A stretch of DNA of 64,000 bases. Source: CANJBX01 sp035556735 (lineage in GTDB: Bacteria > Pseudomonadota > Alphaproteobacteria > Rhizobiales > Xanthobacteraceae). Each line of letters starts with the position of its first letter. The stretch's first letter is position 1. This document shows positions 51,476-60,252 of the stretch, piece after piece. The stretch covers positions 1-64,000 of the forward strand of contig DATMFF010000004.1 of NCBI GenBank assembly GCA_035556735.1, read 5' to 3'. The notes under the pieces are model-generated. The model searched no databases. It saw nothing but the letters and a program-made list of their open reading frames with translations, and was not told where the DNA came from. The position numbers and the translations under genes were made by a program.

Positions 51476-52993
51476 TCAGCGCACCGGGGGCGGGACATGG
51501 GCCCCGTACCATTCCGCCAACTCCGCCAGCGCCGGATGCGCCAAGGTACGCTGCAGATACGCCCAGATCCGGGGCAGATGGCGCAGGTACTGCGGCTTGC
51601 CATCGCGGCGGTCGAGCCTTGCAAAGATGCCGAGGATTTTCGACGCACGCTGCGTCGCCATGGTGGCATAGAGGCGCGCGAACAAGGGCACGTCGAATTT
51701 GGGATCATCGATGGTGCGGGCGCGGATGTAGCTTCCGAGCAGCTCGATCTCCCACGACTCGGGTACGTCCACGCGGGCATCCTGCAGCAGGGACGCGAGG
51801 TCGTAGGCGGCGGGCCCGATCAGCGCATCCTGAAAGTCCAGGATGCCCAGGCAGGCGATGCCGCGCCGCTCCGGCAGCCACAGCAGGTTGGGCGAATGGA
51901 AATCGCGCAGCACCCAGGTGTCGCGCGCCTGCGTCGCCGGCAGAAGGGCCTCGCGCCACAGCGCGATATAGCGCTGGCGCGCGTCGTCCGATAGCGAAGC
52001 CTCGCGATACGGCAGGTACCATTCGAGCAGCAATTCCACCTCGATCAGGAGCGCGTCCATATCGTAGGGCGGCAGGCGGTACGTCACATGCGGGGCGACC
52101 TGCACCTCTTCCGGCAGTATCTGCTTGTGGAGCGCGACGAGAACGTGCACGGCAGCTTCGTAGCAGGTGCGGATCGGCGCCGGAGGATTGCCCGCGACCA
52201 CGGCATTGGCGCCGAGATCCTCCAGCACGATGAAGCCTTCGGCCAGATCGGCCGCGTAGATCGCCGGCGTCGAGAATCCCTTCTCGTGCAAGGCGCGCGC
52301 GATGGCGACGAACGGCGTCACGTCCTCGGCGAGGTGGGCGATGGCGCTGTAAGGCTTGCCGTGCTTGACCGGCGGCCCGTCGGGCCTGCGCGGCGAGTTC
52401 ATCAGGATGATCCGACGCTCGCCCAGGGTGAGCCGCTCATAGCTGCGGCTCGACGCATCTCCGACCATGCGTTCGCGGGTGGCCGAGCCGAATCCCGACT
52501 CGTCCAGGAATCGCCGGGACGCCATCAGGCGCTCGGCGCGCGCGGCACAGCGGCCATGACCGGTGATACGCAGCACGCGGAACTCGTCGCCTCGGTCGGG
52601 CTCCATCGACAGCGCCAGCTCCCAATAATCCTTCGGCAGGAAGCCCGCCGCACGGTCCGGCCACTCGATCAGCAGGACCGCGCCTTCCGGCAGACTGTCG
52701 AGTCCGAGCTCGATGAGCTCGTCGGGGTCCGCCACGCGGTAGAGATCGGCGTGCACCAGCGGAAATTGCGGGAGATCATAAGCCTGCACCAGGGTGAAGG
52801 TGGGGCTCGGCACCTCGAGCTTCGGATTGCCGGCGAGGTGCCGGATCAGCGCGCGGGCGAAGGTCGACTTGCCCGCGCCGAGGTCTCCCGACAGAGCCAC
52901 AACGTCGCCGCGCTCCAGCGCCACCGCGAGGTCGCAGACATGCGGGCGCAGCGCGTCCTGATTGAGGATTTCAACCGCAAAGCTCTCGGGCAT
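51476..52993 (-). CDS. tsaE: TsaE-AmgK fusion: tRNA threonylcarbamoylation ATPase plus sugar kinase
   Basis: A 505-residue fusion. Residues 1-160 are TsaE, with Walker A SGDLGAGKSTFARALIRHL, SPTFTLVQAY and LLIEWPDRAAGFLP; TsaE supports the t6A modification of tRNA. Residues 165-505 are an aminoglycoside-phosphotransferase fold, with VLRDFHSPNLLWLPE (catalytic loop) and LGILDFQDALIGPAAYDLASL (metal site). This matches AmgK, which phosphorylates MurNAc and GlcNAc at C1. In Pseudomonas the genes are adjacent; here they are one reading frame. It lies 16 bases after divL. Confidence 0.92.
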   Translation of the reverse strand: MPESFAVEILNQDALRPHVCDLAVALERGDVVALSGDLGAGKSTFARALIRHLAGNPKLEVPSPTFTLVQAYDLPQFPLVHADLYRVADPDELIELGLDSLPEGAVLLIEWPDRAAGFLPKDYWELALSMEPDRGDEFRVLRITGHGRCAARAERLMASRRFLDESGFGSATRERMVGDASSRSYERLTLGERRIILMNSPRRPDGPPVKHGKPYSAIAHLAEDVTPFVAIARALHEKGFSTPAIYAADLAEGFIVLEDLGANAVVAGNPPAPIRTCYEAAVHVLVALHKQILPEEVQVAPHVTYRLPPYDMDALLIEVELLLEWYLPYREASLSDDARQRYIALWREALLPATQARDTWVLRDFHSPNLLWLPERRGIACLGILDFQDALIGPAAYDLASLLQDARVDVPESWEIELLGSYIRARTIDDPKFDVPLFARLYATMATQRASKILGIFARLDRRDGKPQYLRHLPRIWAYLQRTLAHPALAELAEWYGAHVPPPVR

Positions 52994-53009
52994 TGGGCCC
53001 TTATAAAGC

Positions 53010-55514
53010 CTACTCGGCCGCCGTGCGCGAACTTTCCCGCTCGTGCGGGAAGATGCAGGTCACGGTGGTTCCCCGTCCGGGCGCCGAGTCGATCTGGACA
53101 TGGCCGCCATGCAGTTCCACGAACGACCGTACCAGCGAGAGTCCAAGGCCGACGCCGCGATGCCGCGAGCCGTGCGAATGGGTCTCGAACCATTCGAACA
53201 CCCGGTCCTTGAGGTCCTCCGGGATGCCGGGGCCGTGGTCGGAGACCGAAAAGGCGATGGCGTCAGGCCGGCGCTCTGCGGCGAGCCTCACGGTCCCGCC
53301 CGGGGGCGAGAACCCCACCGCATTGGACAGCAGATTGAACAGCACCTGACGCACCCGCCGCTCGTCGGCGATGAAGCTCCCGACGTTGGGGGCGGCCTCG
53401 ATCGAGAGCGAGATCCCGTCCTTGACCAGCCGGTCCTGTACGCCTTCGGCCGCCGCTTCCATCGTGCGCCGGATATCGACCGGCCCCAGATCGAGCGTCA
53501 TGGCGCCGGCCTCAACCGTGGCGAGATCGAGGATGTTGTCGACGATGGCAAGCAGGGCGTTGGTCGATGAGGTGATGTAGCCGAGATACTCGCGTTGGCG
53601 CTCGTTGAGGTCGCCGGTCTTGGGATCGCCGAGGAAATAGGCGAAGCCAATGATGTTGGTCAGCGGCGAGCGCAGCTCATAGGACATGTGCTGCAGGAAG
53701 GCTTCCTTGAGATGGTCGGCGGCGACCAGCGCCTCGTTGCGCTCAACCAGCGCGCGTTCCACATTGACCGAGGCGGTCACGTCGATGAAGGTCACCAGCG
53801 TCGCGCCGTCCGGCAGGGGCTGTGCAAAGCAATCAAGGATGCTGCCGTCGTTGCGCTCGATGCGCCGCGAGATCGGCGCCCGCACATCCAGTGCCGTGAC
53901 CGTGGAACGCAGCGCCTGCAGGCAATCCTCCTCCGCCGTCATGCGCCGGAATCCGGCGACCACCGCCTCGATATGAGGGCGCTCCGCCAGTTCGGGCGCT
54001 TCGAAGCGCCACATGCGCGCGAACGCCGGGTTCGACAGGCGGAGACGTCCGTCGCTGGCGAACACCGCAACTGCTTCGCCGAGATTGTCGAGCGTTTCGC
54101 CCTGCACGCGGATGAGTGCGTCGAAGCGGCGCTCCAGATCGAGCCGCTCGGTCACGTCGTCGAAGAGATAAGTGACTCCGCCTTCCGGGTTCGGCGTTGT
54201 GACCACGCGCAGCGTGCGGCCGTCGGGCAGATGCCATTCGTACTGCTTCGCCTCCAGCGCCTGATAGGCCTCATGCAGCTGGGTGCGCCACTGGCGGAAG
54301 TCCTGCTGTTCAGGCAGCCGCCGCGCGGCGCGCAGCCGATCGAGGATTGCCGTGTCGCTGGGCGCCTGGTCGAGGAAGGCCGGATCGAGATCCCAGAGTG
54401 CGCGATACGCGGTGTTGTAGAACGAGAGGCGCCGCTGCGCGTCGAAGATCGCTACGGCCGTCGCAAGCTGATCGAGGGTCGAGCGGTGCGCATCGACCAT
54501 GCGCGTGATCTCGGCTCGCAGGGCCTCGGATTCGGTGGCCTCGACGGCGATCGCCACGCTCCCGTGCGCGACCGGCACGCTCAGCACGTCGAAGGCGCGG
54601 CGCTGTCCTGCCACCACCGCGGGAACGCGCCGGCCGTAGGCCGTGCCGGCCGCGATGCCGAGCTTGAGCTCTTCGCGCGTGCCGTGGTCGAGCAGCTCCA
54701 TGCCGCGCGCCACCGCGTCGCCGGGCGTGCTCTCGACTGCGTCGGCATAGGCGCGATTGACGTAGGCCAGACGGCCGCTTTCGTCGCGCATCCAGATCGG
54801 CGCAGCGACCGTCTCCGCCAGCACGCGCAGTGCATCGACTTCGTGCCGCAGCCTGCGGTGCTCGGCGTTCACCTCGGCGAGCTGGCGGGCAATGCCGCTG
54901 ACCTCGCGCAGCCGCAGCACGGCCCGGCCGCCGACAATGCGGCCTTCCGCCTCGATCGGCTTGCCGTCGAGCGTCTGCAGCGAGGAGGAAAAGCTCTCCC
55001 CGCGAGCGCGCAGGGTGTGGATCGCCCGTGCCAGCGTGCGCGCCGGCTCCGGCGCGAGCCAGCGCTCGAAATCGAGCACATCGGCCGCGCCGTCCGGCGC
55101 GCCGACAATGCCGGGATCGCCGCTGATTTCCGCCTGCTCCGCATCCGGCGGCCACATCACCAGCACCTGCGGTTCCGCGTTGAGCAGCGCATTGGCGCGG
55201 TCGATGCTCCCACGCAGCGCAGCGATCTCGTTGGAGCGGGCCTCCGCTTCGGCGGCGGAGCGCATGCGGGTCTTCACGAGCACCGCGGCCGAGAGCACCG
55301 CGAACACGAGAATCCCGAAGGTGAGCGCAAAGGCTGCGTATTGGTGCTGCTCGAGCGTGGAGTTCAGTAGCAGCAGGCCATGATGGACCGGCGTGCCGGG
55401 TTGCGCATGTGCAAGGCCGGGAATGAGGCAGGCTGCGGCGGTGAGAGTGCGTTGCGCTCGCTTGCGCTGTGGAAGGCGTGATCCGGATCGCGTCGCGCGG
55501 ATCATGACCTGCAT
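53010..55514 (-). CDS. divL: DivL-like PAS sensor kinase with Tyr in place of the phosphoacceptor His
   Basis: An 834-residue membrane protein. The N-terminus has a signal-like segment and a membrane helix (ALTFGILVFAVLSAAVLVK). Several PAS domains follow (about 215-560), joined by ERALVERNEALVAADHLKE-type coiled coil. The dimerisation helix reads HMSYELRSPL, where standard kinases have SHELR; the Tyr is Y612. The ATP domain is intact (FNLLSNAVGF, SDHGPGIP, GVGLGLSLV). This is the hallmark of Caulobacter DivL, which controls CckA and the cell cycle. The start is ATG 55514 with GGAGGGG upstream. First gene of a run reaching the ligase at 42153. Confidence 0.92.
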   Translation of the reverse strand: MQVMIRATRSGSRLPQRKRAQRTLTAAACLIPGLAHAQPGTPVHHGLLLLNSTLEQHQYAAFALTFGILVFAVLSAAVLVKTRMRSAAEAEARSNEIAALRGSIDRANALLNAEPQVLVMWPPDAEQAEISGDPGIVGAPDGAADVLDFERWLAPEPARTLARAIHTLRARGESFSSSLQTLDGKPIEAEGRIVGGRAVLRLREVSGIARQLAEVNAEHRRLRHEVDALRVLAETVAAPIWMRDESGRLAYVNRAYADAVESTPGDAVARGMELLDHGTREELKLGIAAGTAYGRRVPAVVAGQRRAFDVLSVPVAHGSVAIAVEATESEALRAEITRMVDAHRSTLDQLATAVAIFDAQRRLSFYNTAYRALWDLDPAFLDQAPSDTAILDRLRAARRLPEQQDFRQWRTQLHEAYQALEAKQYEWHLPDGRTLRVVTTPNPEGGVTYLFDDVTERLDLERRFDALIRVQGETLDNLGEAVAVFASDGRLRLSNPAFARMWRFEAPELAERPHIEAVVAGFRRMTAEEDCLQALRSTVTALDVRAPISRRIERNDGSILDCFAQPLPDGATLVTFIDVTASVNVERALVERNEALVAADHLKEAFLQHMSYELRSPLTNIIGFAYFLGDPKTGDLNERQREYLGYITSSTNALLAIVDNILDLATVEAGAMTLDLGPVDIRRTMEAAAEGVQDRLVKDGISLSIEAAPNVGSFIADERRVRQVLFNLLSNAVGFSPPGGTVRLAAERRPDAIAFSVSDHGPGIPEDLKDRVFEWFETHSHGSRHRGVGLGLSLVRSFVELHGGHVQIDSAPGRGTTVTCIFPHERESSRTAAE

Positions 55515-55824
55515 TCCGTTGCCCCTCCGGCGCGCGCGCCGAACCTCACGACCCGAATCCATCCACACTCGCGCCCCAAACGGCTCGCGAGCCGGACTGC
55601 TGACGAACGCAGAAACAGGAGGCCGCCGTCTGTCCCGGCGGTGAATGAAAGTCCGACGTCGCCGCCGGCCGATGCAACGGGTGGCCCCCGAATCGATCCA
55701 ATCTACTCTCTACCGGCGGCCGCCGATAAGAGTCCAGATCGTGAACGGGCATTTTCGTGTGGCGAAGGTGCCCTCCGCCACACACGCATTGCGGGGCCGG
55801 TGCCTCCGCGCAATGGCTTGCGGC
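55515..55824. other. Divergent intergenic region between divL and TSUP gene
   Basis: 310 bases between two diverging starts. The TSUP frame is open from 55645 but the upstream part is Arg-rich and unlike the family. I see no confident promoter boxes. Confidence 0.4.
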
Positions 55825-56577
55825 ATGACCACGCTGATGTTCATCGTTGTGGCGGGATTTGTTGCAGGTGCGATGAACGCGGCTGCGGGTGGCGGCTCGT
55901 TCGTGAGCCTGCCGGCGCTCGTTTGGGTGGGCGTTCCCGCGCTGGCGGCCAACATCTCAAGCACGATCGCATTGTGGCCGGCAGGGCTCGCCTCCGCCTG
56001 GGCCTTTCGGGAGGATTTCCGCCCGTTCAATGAGGTGTCCCTGCCGGCGCTGACGATCGCCAGCCTGCTCGGCGGCGGCGTCGGGGCGCTGCTGCTTCTG
56101 CTGACGCCGCAATCTGCCTTCGACGTCGTGATCCCGTGGCTGCTCTTGGTGGCGACCCTGACGTTTGCCTTCGGGCACAGGCTTGGCCCCGCGTTGCGGC
56201 AAAGGCTGCGGATCGGTCCGGCTACGTTGATCCTGGTGCAGTTCGTGCTCGCGATCTACGGCGGCTATTTCGGCGGCGCGGTCGGGATCATGATGATGGC
56301 GGCCTGGACGCTGCTGAGCGGCAGCGATCTGCATCGCATGAATCCGGTGCGCACGGTGCTCGTCTCCGCCACCAACGGGGTTGCGGTGTTGTGCTTCCTC
56401 GTGGCGGCCCAGGTCTGGTGGGCCCACACCGCGGCCATGCTGGCAGGTGCCACCGCCGGCGGTTATGTCGGCGCGCGGGTGGTGCGGCGCCTCGATACGC
56501 GCTGGCTCCGCTACGCCGTCATTGCGCTGACGGCGGTCATCACGATGCTGTTCTTCGTCCGCGCGATGGGCGCATGA
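55825..56577 (+). CDS. TSUP (TauE/SafE) family membrane permease, second copy
   Basis: A 250-residue permease with about eight hydrophobic segments. Landmarks are GAMNAAAGGGSFVSLPAL in the first repeat and YGGYFGGAVGIMM in the second. It is only distantly similar to the TSUP protein at 4483-5232. The start is uncertain: ATG 55825 (MTTLMFIVVAG) fits the family best, ATG 55813 is possible, and neither has a strong ribosome site. It is convergent with the aldolase gene. Substrate unknown. Confidence 0.83.
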   Translation: MTTLMFIVVAGFVAGAMNAAAGGGSFVSLPALVWVGVPALAANISSTIALWPAGLASAWAFREDFRPFNEVSLPALTIASLLGGGVGALLLLLTPQSAFDVVIPWLLLVATLTFAFGHRLGPALRQRLRIGPATLILVQFVLAIYGGYFGGAVGIMMMAAWTLLSGSDLHRMNPVRTVLVSATNGVAVLCFLVAAQVWWAHTAAMLAGATAGGYVGARVVRRLDTRWLRYAVIALTAVITMLFFVRAMGA

Positions 56578-56599
56578 AAAGCTGACACCGCAAAGCAAA

Positions 56600-56621
56600 G
56601 GAGGCGCCCGAAGGCGCCTCC
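56600..56621. terminator. Bidirectional hairpin between TSUP and aldolase genes
   Basis: A perfect 9-bp stem, GGAGGCGCC with GGCGCCTCC, encloses a CGAA loop. It lies between the stops of two convergent genes. T-rich tracts are short on both sides. Confidence 0.75.
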
Positions 56622-56652
56622 GCTGTCTCAAACCGCTCGGATCTTGGCGGGT

Positions 56653-57516
56653 CTATTTCAGGCCGGCGAGTTCGCGCGCCTTATTGAGGTGGCCCATGCT
56701 CTGAACGGGGGCCGCCATCAGGAACGTATAGCCCTCCTTCAGGATGCGTTCGGCGTTGCCAGCCTCCACGTGGGGATGGCCGACGGCGACCTTGTGCTTC
56801 TTGCAGGTGTCGACCACGCGGGCCATCCATTTGAGCACTTCCGGGTGCTCGTACTGGCGCGGATAGCCGAGCTCTTGCGAGAGGTCGCCCTCACCGATCA
56901 GGATGGCGCCCACGCCCGGAACCTTGGTCAGGATCGCGTCCAGGTTCTCGATACCCTGGGTGTCCTCGATCTGAAGAATGACGAAGATCTCCCCCTTCGG
57001 ATTGAGCGGCCACACGTCGGCGCGTTCGTAATACTCCTGCTGCGTGAGGCCCCAATACCGCACCGCCTGGGTGGGACCGTCGCCGCGCAGTCCGGCCGGG
57101 TGATAGTTCTCGGCGGTCTTCAGGCGCGGATAACGGCAGGCCGAGACCGCGCTATACGCCTCGTCGACGCTGGAGATGTGAGGCCAGACCACGCCATAGG
57201 CGCCAATGTCGAGCACCTGCTTCGCATGCCATTGCGCCTGCTCGCAGCCGTTGGGCGGAATGCGCACCATCGGCGTCACCGGGGGGGCGAGCGTACCGCC
57301 GGTCACGAGCTGCCTGCGATTGAGCATGTACTGCATCGCGTCGCGGAACGAGCGAATGTCATACCCGTTATGCTCCATCTCGAAGACGACGCCGTCATAT
57401 TTCGAGGTGGAGATATTGATGGCGGAGCTGACCTCGGTCGGGGAAAAGCAGGTGAATGCAGGCCTGCCCGATTCGAGCGCGCGAATGACGCCGTTTAGAC
57501 GCGGAATATCAGCCAT
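56653..57516 (-). CDS. HpcH/HpaI family aldolase
   Basis: A 287-residue class II aldolase/citrate-lyase-beta type protein. The metal and substrate residues are in FEMEHNGYD, ILQIEDTQGIENLDAIL and ILIGEGDLSQELG. Such enzymes cleave 4-hydroxy-2-oxo acids to pyruvate or similar. The start is ATG 57516 (MADIPRLNG) with GAGGGAAGG upstream. It is divergent from ligJ, so a joint role in cleaving aromatic breakdown products is plausible; the exact substrate is not known. Confidence 0.88.
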   Translation of the reverse strand: MADIPRLNGVIRALESGRPAFTCFSPTEVSSAINISTSKYDGVVFEMEHNGYDIRSFRDAMQYMLNRRQLVTGGTLAPPVTPMVRIPPNGCEQAQWHAKQVLDIGAYGVVWPHISSVDEAYSAVSACRYPRLKTAENYHPAGLRGDGPTQAVRYWGLTQQEYYERADVWPLNPKGEIFVILQIEDTQGIENLDAILTKVPGVGAILIGEGDLSQELGYPRQYEHPEVLKWMARVVDTCKKHKVAVGHPHVEAGNAERILKEGYTFLMAAPVQSMGHLNKARELAGLK

Positions 57517-57733
57517 TACCTTCCCTCGTGTCCCAAATTCCGGAGTGCGTGGTGCCCGACCGGGCGTGATCTTGATGCCCCGCACGACCCTCTCTCGGCG
57601 AGCCCGCCGGCCCGGATCCTGCGTTAAGGCGGCGGCAATCTAGCGGGCCGCTCGCGCCCTGTCACGGTTGAAAGCCCTTGCGCTTTCATGGTTTTATGCC
57701 GACCCCACCAGCATCTGAAACGGCGCACAAAAC

Positions 57734-58774
57734 ATGATCATCGACTGCCACGGCCACTACACGACCGAGCCGAAGGGCCTCAAGAGCTTCCGCGAGCAGC
57801 AGGTTGCTGCCGTCAACGACAAGAAATCGGCGCCGTCCTGGTCGGACTTCAAGGTGACCGACGACGAAATCCGCGAGACCATCGAGAAGAACCAGCTCAA
57901 GAAGCAGCAGGAACGCGGCACGAACATCACGATCTTCTCGCCGCGCGCCGCCGGCATGGGCCACCATATCGGCGATTTCAAAACTTCGCTCGACTGGTCG
58001 CGCGCCTCGAACGAAATGATCTACCGCGTCACCGAGCTGTTTCCCGAGAATTTCATCGGCGTCTGCCAGCTGCCGCAGTCCCCTGGCGTCGAGCCCAAGA
58101 CCGTGGTGCCGGAGCTCGAGCGCTGCATCCGCGAATTCGGCTTCGTCGGCTGCAACCTCAATCCCGATCCGTCCGGCGGCCACTGGACTGCGCCGCCGCT
58201 CACGGATCGTTACTGGTATCCGGTTTACGAGAAGCTGTGCGAACTCGACGCCCCTGCGATGGTGCACGTGTCGATGTCGTGCAATCCGGTCTTCCACACC
58301 ACCGGCGCCCACTACATCAACGCCGACACGACGGCGTTCATGCAACTGATCATGTCGGACCTGTTTGCCGACTTTCCCAATCTGCGCCTGATTATTCCGC
58401 ACGGCGGTGGGGCGGTGCCGTTCCACTGGGGCCGCTATCGCGGGCTGGCGCTGCAAAACAAGAAGAAGCCGATCGAGGAGATGATCAAGAACAACGTCTT
58501 CTTCGACACCTGTGTCTACCACTTGCCAGGGATCGAGTTGCTCACGAAGGTCGTGCCGATCGACAACATCCTGTTCGCTTCGGAAATGATCGGCGCCGTC
58601 CAGATCGAGGACCCACTCACCGGTCACCACTTCGACGACACCAAGCGCTATGTCGATCAGGTGTCGTGGCTGACGGACGCCGACAAGAAGAAGATCTTCG
58701 AGGACAACACCAGGCGCGTCTATCCGGGCGTCGAGAAGCGTCTCGCCAAGGTGCGCGCCTCCAAGAAGGCGTGA
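57734..58774 (+). CDS. ligJ: 4-oxalomesaconate hydratase-like amidohydrolase (LigJ family)
   Basis: A 346-residue amidohydrolase-2 family protein. The metal site begins DCHGHYTT, with a further His in LIIPHGGGAVPFHWGRYRG; NNVFFDTCVYHLPGIELL and LFASEMIGAVQ are typical. The opening MIIDCHGHYTTEPK resembles LigJ, which hydrates 4-oxalomesaconate in the protocatechuate 4,5-cleavage pathway. No ligAB or ligC is in the window. It is followed at 58953 by an extradiol dioxygenase gene on the same strand. Confidence 0.85.
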   Translation: MIIDCHGHYTTEPKGLKSFREQQVAAVNDKKSAPSWSDFKVTDDEIRETIEKNQLKKQQERGTNITIFSPRAAGMGHHIGDFKTSLDWSRASNEMIYRVTELFPENFIGVCQLPQSPGVEPKTVVPELERCIREFGFVGCNLNPDPSGGHWTAPPLTDRYWYPVYEKLCELDAPAMVHVSMSCNPVFHTTGAHYINADTTAFMQLIMSDLFADFPNLRLIIPHGGGAVPFHWGRYRGLALQNKKKPIEEMIKNNVFFDTCVYHLPGIELLTKVVPIDNILFASEMIGAVQIEDPLTGHHFDDTKRYVDQVSWLTDADKKKIFEDNTRRVYPGVEKRLAKVRASKKA

Positions 58775-58952
58775 GCGCGGCCAACCGGCGATGATGAAAG
58801 CCGCCGCCGCCCCGGTTTCCGTGGCGGCGGCAGCCTTTGGGACGGTTGCGACTTACCGGATCGCGTCGGGCGGGACCTCCCGATGCGGGACAGCGGACAC
58901 TTGGTGTAAACTCATTCCAGCAATTCTGGGATCGGAACGACGAGGAAAGACG

Positions 58953-59966
58953 ATGACCGTTCAGGCGCTTGGATATGTCGGCGTGCGCGCCGAGGGGCTC
59001 GAGGACTGGGTGAAATACGCGGGCGGGCTCCTGGGCCTGCAGCCGATCGACAAGAGCCGCACCACGCGGGCTTTCCGCATGGACGACCGCAAGCAGCGTA
59101 TCGTTGTCGACGGTTCGGGCGGACAGGGCATTTCCTTCTTCGGATGGGAGGTGGCGGACGCCGCGGCCCTCGATGCGACGGGGGCCAAGCTCGAGGCGGC
59201 CGGCGTCAAGGTGGCCCGCGGGTCCCGTGCGCTGGCTGACGAGCGGCACGTCAAGGATCTGATCGTCTTCAACGATCCGAACGGCAACCGGCTCGAGCTG
59301 TTCCATGGCGCCGAGACCACGACCGAGCCGTTCAAGCCGGGCCGCTCAATCTCGGGTTTCCGCACCGGTCCGCTGGGGCTCGGCCACGCAGTGCTCAATG
59401 TCGATACCGAAGAAACCGTCGCGAAGCTGTTGCCGTTCTACCGCGACCTGCTCGGCTTCCGCATGACCGATTTCTACAACAAGCCGTTCTCCGCCTATTT
59501 CATGCACGTCAATCCGCGCCACCACAGCCTGGCGCTGATCCGCACGGGCAAGAACGCCGTGCACCACATCATGATGGAGCTGTTCTCGTTCGACGACGTC
59601 GGGCAGGGCCTCGACATCGCGATGATGGAGGAGGGCCGCATCGCCACGACGCTCGGCCGCCACACCAGCGATTTCATCACATCATTCTATACTTGGACCC
59701 CGTCCGGCTTCATGGTCGAGTACGGCTGGGGTGCGCGCTCAATCGATCCGGCGACGTGGCAGGCTTACGAGCGCACCGACGGGCCCAGCCTGTGGGGTCA
59801 TGAACGCGGCTGGCTGCCCGAGAAAGACCGCGTGGCCGCGCGCGAGAAGCGCATGCAGCTTGCGCGCGATGGCGTGCGCCAGCCGGTGCAGGTGATCGAA
59901 GGCAATTACCAGGTCAACGCCGGTGTGTGCCCCTGGTGGGATGCGCAGAAGCAGAAAAGCGCCTGA
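58953..59966 (+). CDS. VOC family extradiol ring-cleavage dioxygenase
   Basis: A 337-residue two-domain type I extradiol dioxygenase (BphC-like). The iron ligands are expected in the C-terminal half: His in LGLGHAVLNV, His in RHHSLALI, Glu in FMVEYGWG. Near-by His and Tyr (HHIMME, SFYTWTPSGF) fit the active site. It would open a catechol ring next to the hydroxyls using Fe(II) and O2. The start has GAGGAAAG upstream. Substrate is unknown; it follows ligJ by 178 bases. Confidence 0.88.
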   Translation: MTVQALGYVGVRAEGLEDWVKYAGGLLGLQPIDKSRTTRAFRMDDRKQRIVVDGSGGQGISFFGWEVADAAALDATGAKLEAAGVKVARGSRALADERHVKDLIVFNDPNGNRLELFHGAETTTEPFKPGRSISGFRTGPLGLGHAVLNVDTEETVAKLLPFYRDLLGFRMTDFYNKPFSAYFMHVNPRHHSLALIRTGKNAVHHIMMELFSFDDVGQGLDIAMMEEGRIATTLGRHTSDFITSFYTWTPSGFMVEYGWGARSIDPATWQAYERTDGPSLWGHERGWLPEKDRVAAREKRMQLARDGVRQPVQVIEGNYQVNAGVCPWWDAQKQKSA

Positions 59967-59984
59967 TCGGCCAAGCTGCCCAAT

Positions 59985-60043
59985 CCGTCACAACCTCCAC
60001 AACTCGCACAAGGTGCTCATCGTCAAATGATGAACACCTTGTG
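59985..60043 (-). repeat. Hairpin plus tandem 9-mer element, copy 2
   Basis: On the minus strand CACAAGGTG ... GCACCTTGTG forms the stem (60007-60043, one mismatch), followed by CGAGTTGTG and GAGGTTGTG. This is the same architecture as 42038-42097. The 286 bases from 59967 to 60252 hold no gene; the remainder has a GCCGGGCAG/CTGCCCGG pair at 60047-60068. Confidence 0.65.
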
Positions 60044-60252
60044 AGGCTGCCCGGTCTTGCCGGGCAGGCAACCCTCATTCTTGTTCGGCATTGCTAAGCC
60101 ACGATCAAGATGCGGCCGGTGCGTTCAAGATGTCGGCCATTTCACGATCAGCATCTTAAACACCTTAAACGTCTTAATCGTCCGACCGGGAATCGGGTGG
60201 GTTGCATCCAGGCCTGCGGCCATGTTCACCCCTTCAAATGGAGGTTCGCGAC

